From Candidatus Pseudomonas phytovorans (GTDB lineage: Bacteria > Pseudomonadota > Gammaproteobacteria > Pseudomonadales > Pseudomonadaceae): 64,000 nucleotides of DNA. The stretch's first letter is position 1, and each line of letters begins with the position of its first letter. The position numbers and the translations under genes are program-made. The notes beneath the pieces were generated by a model, which worked only from the letters and a program-made list of their open reading frames with translations, did not search any database and was not told the DNA's origin. This document shows, piece after piece, positions 50,653 through 59,268 of the stretch. The DNA lies in contig CP119325.1 in NCBI GenBank assembly GCA_029202525.1, forward strand, positions 3,074,001-3,138,000. Direction: 5' to 3'.

Positions 50653-52235
50653 GCCTGAAAAGCCTGGTCGCCAGTTGCCTGCCCGGGAGCGATGCCATCG
50701 CCCTGGCCCGAGAGCACGGCCAAGGCTGGGAAGCCTGGTTATCCCCGATCAGCGCTGACGCACCTGCCGGTGAAGACCCCGGCTATGACGACGATTTCCA
50801 GCGCATGCGCGAAGAAGTCAACCGGCTCTCCGGTGCTGACGTGGAGTTGGTCGCAGAGCTGGCGCAGCAATTGCTGAAACATGCCTGCAAAGACTTGCGC
50901 GTAGCAACGTATTACCTCTGGGCCCGCCTGCACAAGGATGGGGAACCGGGCCTGGCAGACGGCTTGACCCTGCTGGCCGCTCTGCTGGAACGCTATGCCG
51001 AAGGCATCCTGCCGGCGCGCCCCAACAGCCGAAAAATGGCCTTGGAGTGGCTGGCGGGTGAGCGTGTGCTGGCTAGCTTGTCGTTGTACCCGCAGGTGGT
51101 CAAGGCCGAGACCCGGCGCACCGTGGCGGCACTGGTGTGGCTGGAGCAGGGCTTTAGCGCATGGCCACAAGACCACCGGCCACACCTGGATGGCTTGTAC
51201 ACCGCACTGTCCGCTCGCCTGGCGGTGGCGGGTGGCGTGGATGCGATTGTTCCGCAAACCAGCAATGAGTCAGTGCCGGAGGACACTGGCACCAGCGCGA
51301 AGTCGTCGGCGATCAAGTCCGGGCGAGACCTGCTGGACAGTGGGCGTCAGCTGGCAGGCTACCTGCGCGACCAACCAGAGGGGTGGCTGGCGGCCCATCG
51401 GTTGATGAAGACCCTGCGCTGGGACACCGTCCACCAAGTGCCACCGCAAGATGCACAGGGCATTACCCGCCTGGCGCCCCCGCGCGGTGAATACCGTGCC
51501 CAGCTCAAACGCTTGCACTTGCAGCAACGCTGGAGCGAGTTGATCGAGCAGGCCGAGCGGATGTATGCCGAGGGCGTCAACCACTTCTGGCTGGACCTGC
51601 AACGGTATCTGCATCAAGCCTTGAGCAAATCACCCCACCCGCACAGCAACTGGGCCGAAATCGTCAAACACGACCTCAACATGCTGCTGCAGCGTTTGCC
51701 TGGGCTGGAGACGCTGTACTGGAGCGATGGCTCGGCCTTTGCCGATGAAGCCACGCGTGAGTGGATCAATCAGCACGTCAGCGATAGCCGCGGTGCGCAG
51801 TGGCTGCCTGCTGCAACTTCGGCAACCACGGCGGCAACCTGCGAAATCCTCGCACTGGAACCCGAGGCGCTGGCACAAGCCGATGCTGAGGGTGTCGAGC
51901 CGGCGCTGGCCTGGCTGGCAAACCGGCCTGATGCCCGTGCCGGGCGGCAACGCTGGTTGCTGCGCCTGTTGATGGCCCGGGTGGCCGAGCAGTACGGCAA
52001 GGCCGAACTGGCCATTCATTTGTTCACGGAACTGGATACCGCCGCGCACCGCCACGCACTGCCCGACTGGGAGCCCGAGCTGATCTTCGAGGTCAAGGCG
52101 CGCTTGCTCAAGCTGCTGCGTTTGAAAGCTCAGCGCAACGACGCCGACCGGCCTGCATTGGCACGGCAGATGGAGCAACAGTTGGCGGCGCTGGTAGCCA
52201 TTGACCCGGTACGTGCTGCGGTGCTGTGCAGCTAA
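50649..52235 (+). CDS. tssA: TssA-type T6SS protein with ImpA_N domain, 528 aa
   Basis: The N-terminal ImpA domain (WLSPISADAPAGEDPGYDDDFQRMREEVNRLSGADVELVAELAQQLLKHACKDLRVATYYLWARLHKDGEPGLADGLTLLAALLERY) is followed by a VasJ-like helical C-terminal region. TssA caps assemble the tube and sheath. It overlaps the tssM stop (ATGA) and is intact. The length is in the range of long TssA subtypes. Confidence 0.85.
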   Translation: MSLKSLVASCLPGSDAIALAREHGQGWEAWLSPISADAPAGEDPGYDDDFQRMREEVNRLSGADVELVAELAQQLLKHACKDLRVATYYLWARLHKDGEPGLADGLTLLAALLERYAEGILPARPNSRKMALEWLAGERVLASLSLYPQVVKAETRRTVAALVWLEQGFSAWPQDHRPHLDGLYTALSARLAVAGGVDAIVPQTSNESVPEDTGTSAKSSAIKSGRDLLDSGRQLAGYLRDQPEGWLAAHRLMKTLRWDTVHQVPPQDAQGITRLAPPRGEYRAQLKRLHLQQRWSELIEQAERMYAEGVNHFWLDLQRYLHQALSKSPHPHSNWAEIVKHDLNMLLQRLPGLETLYWSDGSAFADEATREWINQHVSDSRGAQWLPAATSATTAATCEILALEPEALAQADAEGVEPALAWLANRPDARAGRQRWLLRLLMARVAEQYGKAELAIHLFTELDTAAHRHALPDWEPELIFEVKARLLKLLRLKAQRNDADRPALARQMEQQLAALVAIDPVRAAVLCS

Positions 52236-52258
52236 CTCACATTGATCAGGACACTGCC

Positions 52259-54028
52259 TTGAATAAGGACAACCTAACCCTACGGTACTTCGATGCCGAA
52301 ATGCGCTACCTGCGCGAAGCGGGCAAAGAATTTGCCCAGGCGTTTCCGGACCGCGCGGCGCAGCTGAATCTGGATAAGCCTGGCGCGCAGGACCCCTATG
52401 TGGAGCGCCTGTTCGAGGGCTTCGCGTTCTTGATGGGGCGCCTGCGTGAAAAACTGGACGATGACCTCCCCGAGCTGACCGAGGGGCTGGTCAGCCTGCT
52501 GTGGCCCCATTACCTGCGCACCATCCCCTCGCTGGCCATCGTTGAGCTGACGCCTGACGTCAGCCAGATGAAAGGCAGCGCAACCATTGCCAAGGGGTTT
52601 CAGGTTCTGTCACAGCCAGTGGGACCGCAACGTACCCGCTGCCGCTATACCACCACACAGGATTTACCACTTCAGCCGATCACGCTCGACACCGTGCGTC
52701 TTGATCACGAGCCTGATGGGCGAGCGATGCTGCGTTTGCGTTTCTTGTGCGGGGAGATGGCAGATTGGGGCCAGCTGAATCTTGCTCAGATACCGCTGTA
52801 CCTGAACGCCGATGCCGCACTGGCCAGTGCACTGCATCAGGCACTGACCTTGAAGGTACAGGCGCTGTATGTGCGAGTGCCCGGCGAGGCAGAACGCCAG
52901 GCGCTTGACGGCCACTTCAAGCCCAAAGGCTTCGCCGACGATGACCGCCTCTGGCCCAAAGGTGATAGTGCGTTCAGTGGCTATCAGCTGCTGCTTGAGT
53001 ACTTCACCTTCCGCGAGAAGTTCATGTTCGTGACGCTGTGCGGCTTGGAGTCCATGGCCTTGCCAATGGGCGCTGGCTGGTTTGAGCTTGAGGTCGTGCT
53101 CTGTGAAGCATGGCAGCAGGCCTTTACGCCCAACGAGGAGCACATCCGTTTACATGCGGTCCCTGTGATCAATCTGTTCCCACTGGACGCGGATCCGCTC
53201 AACCTGGACCCGCTGCAGAACGAGTATCTGCTTCGCCCGATGCGGCTGCAGGACGGGCACACTGAAATTTATTCCGTAGACAGGGTGTCCGGCTCGAAGA
53301 ACAGTGTCCGTCAGGACTACGTGCCTTTCAGCAGCTTTCGCCACAAGGGGGGCATGCTCCGCGATCAGGCCCCGGAGCGGTATTTTCATACCCGCCTCAG
53401 GCAGGGCGCCAATGGTCTCCATGACACCTGGCTGATCCTGGGCGGCGAAGGCTTTGACAAGGATGTGCTGCTCAAGGGCAAAAGCCTGTCACTGCGCCTG
53501 ACCGGAACCAATGGTCAACTGCCGCGCAAGGCACTGCGCAGTACGTTGCTCGACGCTGCCGCGCAGTCCACCCAGGCCGGCTTGCAAGTGCGCAACCTGA
53601 CTTCGCCTTCGTTGCCGTGCTACCCCCCGAACCGTGATCGTTTCCATTGGCGTGTGCTCAGCCACTTGGGCTCGAACTTCTTGCCCATGCTCAACAGTGC
53701 TGAAGTGCTGCGCGGCACGTTGGCGTTGTACGAGTGGACGGGTAGTGAAAGCAACCGCCGTCGCCTGGAAGCCATCGTTGACGTCAAGCACCACCTGATC
53801 CAGCGGTTCGAGAAGGGCTTCTTGCTGCGGGGCGTGGATATCGAAGTAACGATCGACGGCAATGGCTTTTCGGGTGAGGGCGATATCTGCCTGTTCGGTG
53901 AAATGCTCAGCCGGTTTTTTGCCCTGTATGCCGACATTCACTTATGCACACAACTGACGTTGATCCTGCAGCCCACGGGGAGGTGCCTGCGATGGAACGA
54001 ACATCACAGTCAGCGTATTCCCGGCTGA
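52259..54028 (+). CDS. tssF: TssF T6SS baseplate protein, second and complete copy, 589 aa
   Basis: The full TssF pattern is present: TLRYFDAEMRYLREAGKEFAQAFPDRAAQLNLDKPGAQDPYVERLFEGFAFLMGRLREKLDDDLPELTEGLVSLLWPHYLRTIPSLAIV, through WRVLSHLGSNFLPMLNSAEVLRGTLALYEW, to LFGEMLSRFFALYADIHLCTQLTL. Its sequence is clearly different from the broken tssF at 41899-42859, so it comes from another T6SS lineage. I chose the TTG at 52259 (MNKDNLTLRYFD) with CAGGA upstream; a GTG at 52226 would add 11 residues. Confidence 0.9.
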   Translation: MNKDNLTLRYFDAEMRYLREAGKEFAQAFPDRAAQLNLDKPGAQDPYVERLFEGFAFLMGRLREKLDDDLPELTEGLVSLLWPHYLRTIPSLAIVELTPDVSQMKGSATIAKGFQVLSQPVGPQRTRCRYTTTQDLPLQPITLDTVRLDHEPDGRAMLRLRFLCGEMADWGQLNLAQIPLYLNADAALASALHQALTLKVQALYVRVPGEAERQALDGHFKPKGFADDDRLWPKGDSAFSGYQLLLEYFTFREKFMFVTLCGLESMALPMGAGWFELEVVLCEAWQQAFTPNEEHIRLHAVPVINLFPLDADPLNLDPLQNEYLLRPMRLQDGHTEIYSVDRVSGSKNSVRQDYVPFSSFRHKGGMLRDQAPERYFHTRLRQGANGLHDTWLILGGEGFDKDVLLKGKSLSLRLTGTNGQLPRKALRSTLLDAAAQSTQAGLQVRNLTSPSLPCYPPNRDRFHWRVLSHLGSNFLPMLNSAEVLRGTLALYEWTGSESNRRRLEAIVDVKHHLIQRFEKGFLLRGVDIEVTIDGNGFSGEGDICLFGEMLSRFFALYADIHLCTQLTLILQPTGRCLRWNEHHSQRIPG

Positions 54029-55089
54029 AGGCTGATGGGCTACTAACTCTGCTGGGAGAGCGGGTGGCCTCGGCCAACGTGTATCGCTTCTGCCAGTTGC
54101 TGGAGCAGGTGTTGGCTGATCAGCCTCCGCTGGGCAGCACTGCACACCCGGGTGATGATGGGGTCCGCTTTCGGCCCGACCCAGGTATGGGGTTCCCCGC
54201 GAGTGAGCTGAAGGCCATCGAGTTCGACGACGCCCACCCCGAACGCCCCCTCACGGTACGTACGCGGCTGCTGGGTTTGTACGGCGTCGATTCGCCGCTG
54301 CCTACGGCCTATCTGGACGACATCGCCCAGCGCCGGGAGGGCCACGAAGCGGTCGAGGCGTTTCTCGATATCTTCAACCATCGGGTGTTCACCCAGTTCT
54401 ATCGGATCTGGCGTAAGTACTCGTACCCCGCAACCTTCGAGCCGGGCGGGCGAGATGCGACCTCACAATGCTTGCTGGGTTTGATCGGGCTTGGGGTGCC
54501 GGGTACGGCCGAGCGTATTGCCACGCCCATGTCACGTTTCCTGGCGTTGCTCAGTGTGATGCGCTTGCCCACCCGCAACGCCGAGGGTGTTTCGGCGCTG
54601 GTCAAGCTGCTGGCTCCGGGCACACAGGCATACGTAACAGGGCATTGGCCGAGACGTGTGGTGCTTGAGCGGCCGGGCAGCCTGGCAATCGAGAGCCCGG
54701 TCAAGCTTTCCCAAGGTATGCCGCTAGGCGCTATCGCGGTTGATGCGAACAGCCAGTTGCGCCTGCTGCTGCATACCGATGACCCGCAAGAGGCGCGTGA
54801 GTGGCTTCCTGGTGGTCAGCTGCTGCTCGACTTGCGGGTGTTGTTGGAGGTGTACCTGGGGTGGCGCTGTACGGCAAAGCTACAGCTGTCGATTCCGCTG
54901 CGTTTGTTACCCGTTCCGGTGCTGGGCCGCGCGCAAGTCAGGTTGGGGATGACTGCAGTACTGGGTTTGCCGACCGGCGAAGAAGCAATTGCCCACGCCG
55001 ACACCATTACTGTGAACCTGGGCCGATATCAAGGCCTGCAACTGAATCCTTGCAACAGGGAGGTACAGCATGTTGCGTACTGCTTCTAA
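53992..55089 (+). CDS. tssG: TssG T6SS baseplate protein, second copy, 365 aa
   Basis: The TssG features are NVYRFCQLLEQVLADQPPLGST, then YGVDSPLPTAYLDDIAQ, AFLDIFNHRVFTQFYRIWRKYSYPATFEPGG and GMTAVLGLPTG. It overlaps the end of tssF by 37 bases, and GGGGAGG precedes the ATG at 53992. It is intact and distinct in sequence from the minus-strand TssG. Confidence 0.9.
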   Translation: MERTSQSAYSRLKADGLLTLLGERVASANVYRFCQLLEQVLADQPPLGSTAHPGDDGVRFRPDPGMGFPASELKAIEFDDAHPERPLTVRTRLLGLYGVDSPLPTAYLDDIAQRREGHEAVEAFLDIFNHRVFTQFYRIWRKYSYPATFEPGGRDATSQCLLGLIGLGVPGTAERIATPMSRFLALLSVMRLPTRNAEGVSALVKLLAPGTQAYVTGHWPRRVVLERPGSLAIESPVKLSQGMPLGAIAVDANSQLRLLLHTDDPQEAREWLPGGQLLLDLRVLLEVYLGWRCTAKLQLSIPLRLLPVPVLGRAQVRLGMTAVLGLPTGEEAIAHADTITVNLGRYQGLQLNPCNREVQHVAYCF

Positions 55090-55606
55090 ACGCTTCACGG
55101 CCGTGGCGCTGGCGACATTGCTGGGCGGCTGTGGGCTTACCCAGAAGGTCGTGGATGGCACCGCTTCCAAGGCCCACGCGATTTTCTATAAGCAAGTCAA
55201 CACGCTGCATCTGGATTTCACCGGCCGGACAGCGATGAATACTGACAGCATCGAGATGGGTGGGTTGTCCGTTCCGGTGCTGGTGCGTGTCTACCAGTTG
55301 CGAGATCACAAGGCACTGGACAGGGCAACCTACGACGACCTGGTAAGCCACGGCGAGCGTGTGCTGGGTGGTGACCTGTTGAACGAAAGGGCCGTAGTGG
55401 TCAAGCCAGGTGAGGCAGCTCAGCTCAGTACGCCTTTGCACAGGGCCGCCCAATACATTGCCGTGATTGCATTGTTCAGAAACCCGGACGCTGTGCAAAA
55501 CGCGTGGCGTCTGACCTTGCTGCGTGAGGATCTCGACCCGGACCAGCCCAGCGTCGTCGAGCTGGGTGACAACCGTTTGAAGTTGCGCCCGAGTAGCGAG
55601 GACTGA
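55070..55606 (+). CDS. tssJ: TssJ T6SS outer-membrane lipoprotein, second copy, 178 aa
   Basis: A normal-length TssJ: signal peptide with lipobox LLGGC (Cys21), then the strand pattern STAMNTDSIEMGGLSVPVLVRVYQLRDHKALDRATYDDL and LHRAAQYIAVIALFRNPDAVQNAWRLTL-like regions. It anchors the T6SS membrane complex to the outer membrane. It overlaps the tssG end by 20 bases. It contrasts with the longer acidic-insert TssJ of the minus-strand set. Confidence 0.88.
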   Translation: MLRTASKRFTAVALATLLGGCGLTQKVVDGTASKAHAIFYKQVNTLHLDFTGRTAMNTDSIEMGGLSVPVLVRVYQLRDHKALDRATYDDLVSHGERVLGGDLLNERAVVVKPGEAAQLSTPLHRAAQYIAVIALFRNPDAVQNAWRLTLLREDLDPDQPSVVELGDNRLKLRPSSED

Positions 55607-55610
55607 ACAC

Positions 55611-56051
55611 ATGATCGAGCCAGGCCCTTCGCTTTACGAAACGCTGCTGCAGAATTTCAGCGGTGAGTTGGAACTGGAACGGGTCGGTGAGGATGATCAG
55701 CTGACGCTTTCGGTTCTGGACAATCTTCAGCGCATTCTCAACAGCCGTGCCGGAACAATCGCCCATCTGCCGGACTATGGTTTGCCGGATATGGGCACGG
55801 TTTTACAAGGGCTGCCAGCCTCGGCCCACGGATTGATGAATGACATCGTGACTACGTTGCGCAGGTATGAACCGCGTCTGGCAGAGGTTCGCGTTACATT
55901 GCTGCCCCAAATACGGCCGGGTCATCTGGAATACGCACTCGACGTTCGCACCCAGGGCGGTGGCCGGACCACCTTTGGAACCACGCTTGCACCTGACGGG
56001 AGGGTGGTTGTGCGGCACCTGAAGCAGGAAGGCTATTTCTCCAAGCCATAG
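55611..56051 (+). CDS. tssE: TssE T6SS baseplate protein, second copy, 146 aa
   Basis: A TssE/gp25-like protein: SLYETLLQNFSGELELERVGEDDQLTLSVLDNLQRILNSRAGTIAHLPDYGLPDM, then RRYEPRLAEVRVTLLPQIRPGHLEYALDVRT. It is the second such gene in the window, immediately following tssJ, and is intact. Confidence 0.88.
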   Translation: MIEPGPSLYETLLQNFSGELELERVGEDDQLTLSVLDNLQRILNSRAGTIAHLPDYGLPDMGTVLQGLPASAHGLMNDIVTTLRRYEPRLAEVRVTLLPQIRPGHLEYALDVRTQGGGRTTFGTTLAPDGRVVVRHLKQEGYFSKP

Positions 56052-56072
56052 ACCTACGAACAAGGGGGCCAG

Positions 56073-57209
56073 ATGACGGCGCTTTTTGAAATGCGTATCT
56101 GCCTGGGTGGGGACCCAGGCAGTTTTGATGAGTTCAACGTGTTGCGCGGTGAATTGGCCAGGCTCGATCACCCAGCGTGTCCTGACGTTGACTGGGCAAA
56201 AGTTGAAGCGCTGTGCTTGAGGCTCTTCGAACGGAATGGGGTGGAGCTGCAGACGGCGGTGTCCTTTATATTGGCGCGTAGCCACCTTATGGGACTCGCT
56301 GGTTTGACTGAGGGAGTGGCATTACTCTCTACCCTCACGGACGAGTGGCCACGGTTGTGGCCGGTGCAGGCTTCAGCTCGGATCGACCTCATCGCCTGGT
56401 TGTTTGCTCAGCTGCATCCTCTGGTTCGAATGGTGCAATGGGGTGGGTCGAGTCTGGCGATGCTGAGGGAACTGATTGTTGAACTGGGGCGGCTGGAGCA
56501 CCGTTTGGAGCGGCTTGGCCATGCCCCCGTGGCTTCGCTGAAGGTGTTTCGACAACAGATCAGCAGCCTGATGCAACGGATGTCGGGCAGCCGGGATGTG
56601 CTGATGCCGCCTGCGTTGCAATCATGGGCATCACCAGCCGAGCCCACGGTCAGCCCTCAGATAGCCACGGTTGTCTCAGCACCACCGACCTACACCTTTG
56701 TGGTCGAGCCTGCGGTGCACAAGCGCGCGGTGTTGCCGTGGTTGCTGACGTTGACGGTCAGCAGTGTTTTTGTGGGTTGGCTGGGCTGGCATGAGTGGGC
56801 ATCCAGGAAAGCCGATGAGTCCCGCACGCCTGAGCCGATCCAGCTGGACAGTTTGAACCTGTTCGATCCTGGCAGTGCAGAGCTGAAGTCCGGTTCAACC
56901 AGGCTGCTGGTCAATGCACTGGTTGATATCAAGGCACAACCGGGTTGGCTGATCGTTATCTCCGGGCATGCGGATGCGCAGGGTGATGCTGGCAAAAATC
57001 TTGAACTGTCCCGAGCCCGGGCCACTGCCGTGCGCGACTGGATACAGCGCATGGGGGATATCCCGGACAGTTGTTTTGCTGTTCAAGGGGTGGCAGCCAG
57101 CCAGCCGGTTAGCAGCAATGACACCCTCAATGGTCGAGCAGACAATCGGCGTGTGGATATCCGGATAGTGCCGCAAACCAATGCGTGCGGGGAATTGGTA
57201 GAGCGGTGA
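56073..57209 (+). CDS. ImpA_N/VasL-like membrane protein with OmpA domain, 378 aa
   Basis: Residues about 30-170 resemble the helical T6SS VasL/ImpA-N type (DWAKVEALCLRLFERNGVELQTAVSFILARSHLMGLAGLTEGVALLSTLTDEWPRLWPVQASARIDLIAWLFAQLHP). One membrane helix follows at about 225-245 (VLPWLLTLTVSSVFVGWLGW). The periplasmic C terminus is OmpA-like with the peptidoglycan-binding pattern SGHADAQGDAGKNLELSRARATAVRDWI and NGRADNRRVDI. This would link the cytoplasmic T6SS machinery to the cell wall. It is the last gene of the plus-strand set, with AGGGGG before the ATG. Confidence 0.8.
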   Translation: MTALFEMRICLGGDPGSFDEFNVLRGELARLDHPACPDVDWAKVEALCLRLFERNGVELQTAVSFILARSHLMGLAGLTEGVALLSTLTDEWPRLWPVQASARIDLIAWLFAQLHPLVRMVQWGGSSLAMLRELIVELGRLEHRLERLGHAPVASLKVFRQQISSLMQRMSGSRDVLMPPALQSWASPAEPTVSPQIATVVSAPPTYTFVVEPAVHKRAVLPWLLTLTVSSVFVGWLGWHEWASRKADESRTPEPIQLDSLNLFDPGSAELKSGSTRLLVNALVDIKAQPGWLIVISGHADAQGDAGKNLELSRARATAVRDWIQRMGDIPDSCFAVQGVAASQPVSSNDTLNGRADNRRVDIRIVPQTNACGELVER

Positions 57210-57231
57210 GATTAGTTTGATCAGCTTCTGA

Positions 57232-58905
57232 CTATGAACTACTCAGTGCCTTTCCAGCGACATAGCCAAAGGTCATCCCCGGCCCAAGTGTAATCCCACC
57301 GCTCGGGTAGTACCCGCCCATCACGCTATCCATGTCATTCCCCACCGCAAACAGCCCGGGTATTGGCTGCCCCGCGTGGTCCAGCACGCGGGCCGAGGCA
57401 TCGGTGCCCAGGCCGGCGAAGGTGCCAAGGCTGCCTGGCAGCAGTTTCACTGCGTAAAACGGCCCCTTCACCAACGGCCGAAGTGATGGATTGGGTCCTT
57501 GCTGCAGTTCGCCCTGGGCGCGGTTGTACGCTGACGCGCCACGCTGGAAAGCCGGGTCTTCACCCTGGGCCGCATGCTGGTTGAAGCCTGCCACTGTGCG
57601 TTGCAACTGCTCGGCATCGATGCCGCAGCGCTGCGCCAGTGCTGTCAGCGTTGCGCCGCTGTGCAGGTAGCCGCAGCGTTGGTACAGGTGGGTGGGGAAG
57701 GGAAACGGCTTGGCCCAGCCGATGCCGTAGCGGCGTTGCGCGGCGTGGTCGCAGATCAGCCAGGCCTCTGCGGGGGCGCCTTGCGGTGTGGCGGCGAACA
57801 GTGCGTTCATGAAGTCATGGTAGCAATCGGCTTCGTTGACGAAGCGTCGGCCATCGCGGCGCACGGCAATGAAGCCGGGTTTGGCCCGGTCAATCAGGTG
57901 CGGGAAGTGCCCGAAGCTGCCATCACTGCGTGGTACCCGCGATACCGGTGCCCAGGCGCCGGACTGGGCCAGCGCGATACTCACGTGGCCACCGGCCTGT
58001 TCACCCAGGCGCAGGCCGTCACCGCTGTTTTCCTTGGGCGCGGCCGAGTGATGCTGGGTACCGTCCGGCGCATGCGCCATCAACTGTGCGATGCGCTGGC
58101 GATCGTGCGGGAAGCCGCCACAGGCCAGCACCACCCCACGGCGTGCGCGAATCGCCTGGCCATCGGCAAACCGCGCGCCGCTGACTTGGCCCTCACCCAG
58201 CAGGTGGCTGGCAGGCTTGTCGGTCAGCAGCGTCACCCCCAGGTCCAGGGCGCTGCGCAGCAGGCGTGCGACCAGTGCGTTGCCATTGACCAGTTGCTGG
58301 CCACGCCTGTGTAGCAGCAGGTCGCGCCCGTGACGCAGCAGGCGTTTGCCCACATGCAGTGCAGCCTTGGGCGAGCGTGTGGCATTGAAAAAGGCGGCCA
58401 TGTCGGTGCCGCCGGCAATGCCCATGCCGGCCAGGCTGACAATGTCCAGCGGTGGGCGCAGCTTGTGCTGCCAGGGCCCGAGCAGCCGGCCGTTGTAGGG
58501 CTGTGCGCACAACGAACGGCCGCCGTGTGCGCTGCCGTCGCCTTCGCGCATGTCGGGCATGCGGCTGCCGGACTGAAATTGCACCGCGGTGTGCTGCTGG
58601 AAAAACGCCACCATCTCCGGGCCGTAACGCAGGAATGCACGTTGGCGTGGGTCCAGCTCGGGGCTGTGGGTTTGCGCACGCAGGTAGCGTTCCGGGGCAT
58701 CGTCGGTTTCGACGATGCCTTCGGCGATGGCCAGCGGGTTGCGCGGTACCCACAGCCAGCCCCCCGACCAGGCACTGGTGCCGCCCAGCTGGCTGGCTTT
58801 TTCCGCAACGATCACGTGCAGGCCGTGATGCGCGGCGGTAACGGCGGCCGCCAGGCCAGAGGCACCGGAGCCGATGACGAGTACGTCGCATTCGAGGGGT
58901 TGCAT
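57232..58905 (-). CDS. FAD-dependent dehydrogenase (3-ketosteroid-dehydrogenase-like), 557 aa
   Basis: The FAD motif CDVLVIGSGASGLAAAVTAAHHGLHVIVAEKA opens the protein, and the family end motif GLFAVGNDMDSVMGGYYPSGGITLGPGMTFGYVAG closes it, as in FAD_binding_2 enzymes such as ketosteroid dehydrogenase and flavocytochrome-like reductases. No haem motif or Tat signal is visible. It is the last gene of the IclR-linked minus-strand operon, 42 bp after the NIPSNAP gene, and is related to the second FAD dehydrogenase of that operon. Its substrate is unknown; a cyclic ketone or carboxylic acid with a dehydrogenatable ring is likely. Confidence 0.83.
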   Translation of the reverse strand: MQPLECDVLVIGSGASGLAAAVTAAHHGLHVIVAEKASQLGGTSAWSGGWLWVPRNPLAIAEGIVETDDAPERYLRAQTHSPELDPRQRAFLRYGPEMVAFFQQHTAVQFQSGSRMPDMREGDGSAHGGRSLCAQPYNGRLLGPWQHKLRPPLDIVSLAGMGIAGGTDMAAFFNATRSPKAALHVGKRLLRHGRDLLLHRRGQQLVNGNALVARLLRSALDLGVTLLTDKPASHLLGEGQVSGARFADGQAIRARRGVVLACGGFPHDRQRIAQLMAHAPDGTQHHSAAPKENSGDGLRLGEQAGGHVSIALAQSGAWAPVSRVPRSDGSFGHFPHLIDRAKPGFIAVRRDGRRFVNEADCYHDFMNALFAATPQGAPAEAWLICDHAAQRRYGIGWAKPFPFPTHLYQRCGYLHSGATLTALAQRCGIDAEQLQRTVAGFNQHAAQGEDPAFQRGASAYNRAQGELQQGPNPSLRPLVKGPFYAVKLLPGSLGTFAGLGTDASARVLDHAGQPIPGLFAVGNDMDSVMGGYYPSGGITLGPGMTFGYVAGKALSSS

Positions 58906-58947
58906 GCAAGGGTTCCGCTCAGGCGTTGATAGAGGATGAAGTTCGGT

Positions 58948-59268
58948 TTACTGCAGCGGCGAAAAACCGGTGGGCCGCATCAGCCGTGATTGCAGGCTTA
59001 CTACCGCTGCCAGTTCGCGGTTGCGCCGTGAGAATTCCGCCCAGCGTGGGTCGGCGGCCATTGCGGCGCGGCGGGCGATGCGGTCATCGAGGCTGGCATA
59101 GCCCCAGATGTGCACCACCTGGTTGACGTCGCCGAACTCACTGGTGAAAAAGCCCACCAGGTTACCCAGGTGTTCGCTTTGCACCTCCAGCGCATGGCTT
59201 TGGTACAGCGCCAGCCAGTCGGCCATTTTCAGTGGGTCGAGGGTGTAGGTTCTCAGTTCGTAGTACAT
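58948..59268 (-). CDS. NIPSNAP-family protein, 106 aa
   Basis: The product MYYELRTYTLDPLKMADWLALYQSHALEVQSEHLGNLVGFFTSEFGDVNQVVHIWGYASLDDRIARRAAMAADPRWAEF is a typical NIPSNAP dimeric alpha-beta-barrel protein. Many catabolic operons have one, and the function is unknown; some act as monooxygenases or cofactor-independent isomerases. The ATG at 59268 has GGAG upstream and overlaps the end of the preceding FAD gene. It sits between the two FAD dehydrogenase genes. Confidence 0.85.
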   Translation of the reverse strand: MYYELRTYTLDPLKMADWLALYQSHALEVQSEHLGNLVGFFTSEFGDVNQVVHIWGYASLDDRIARRAAMAADPRWAEFSRRNRELAAVVSLQSRLMRPTGFSPLQ

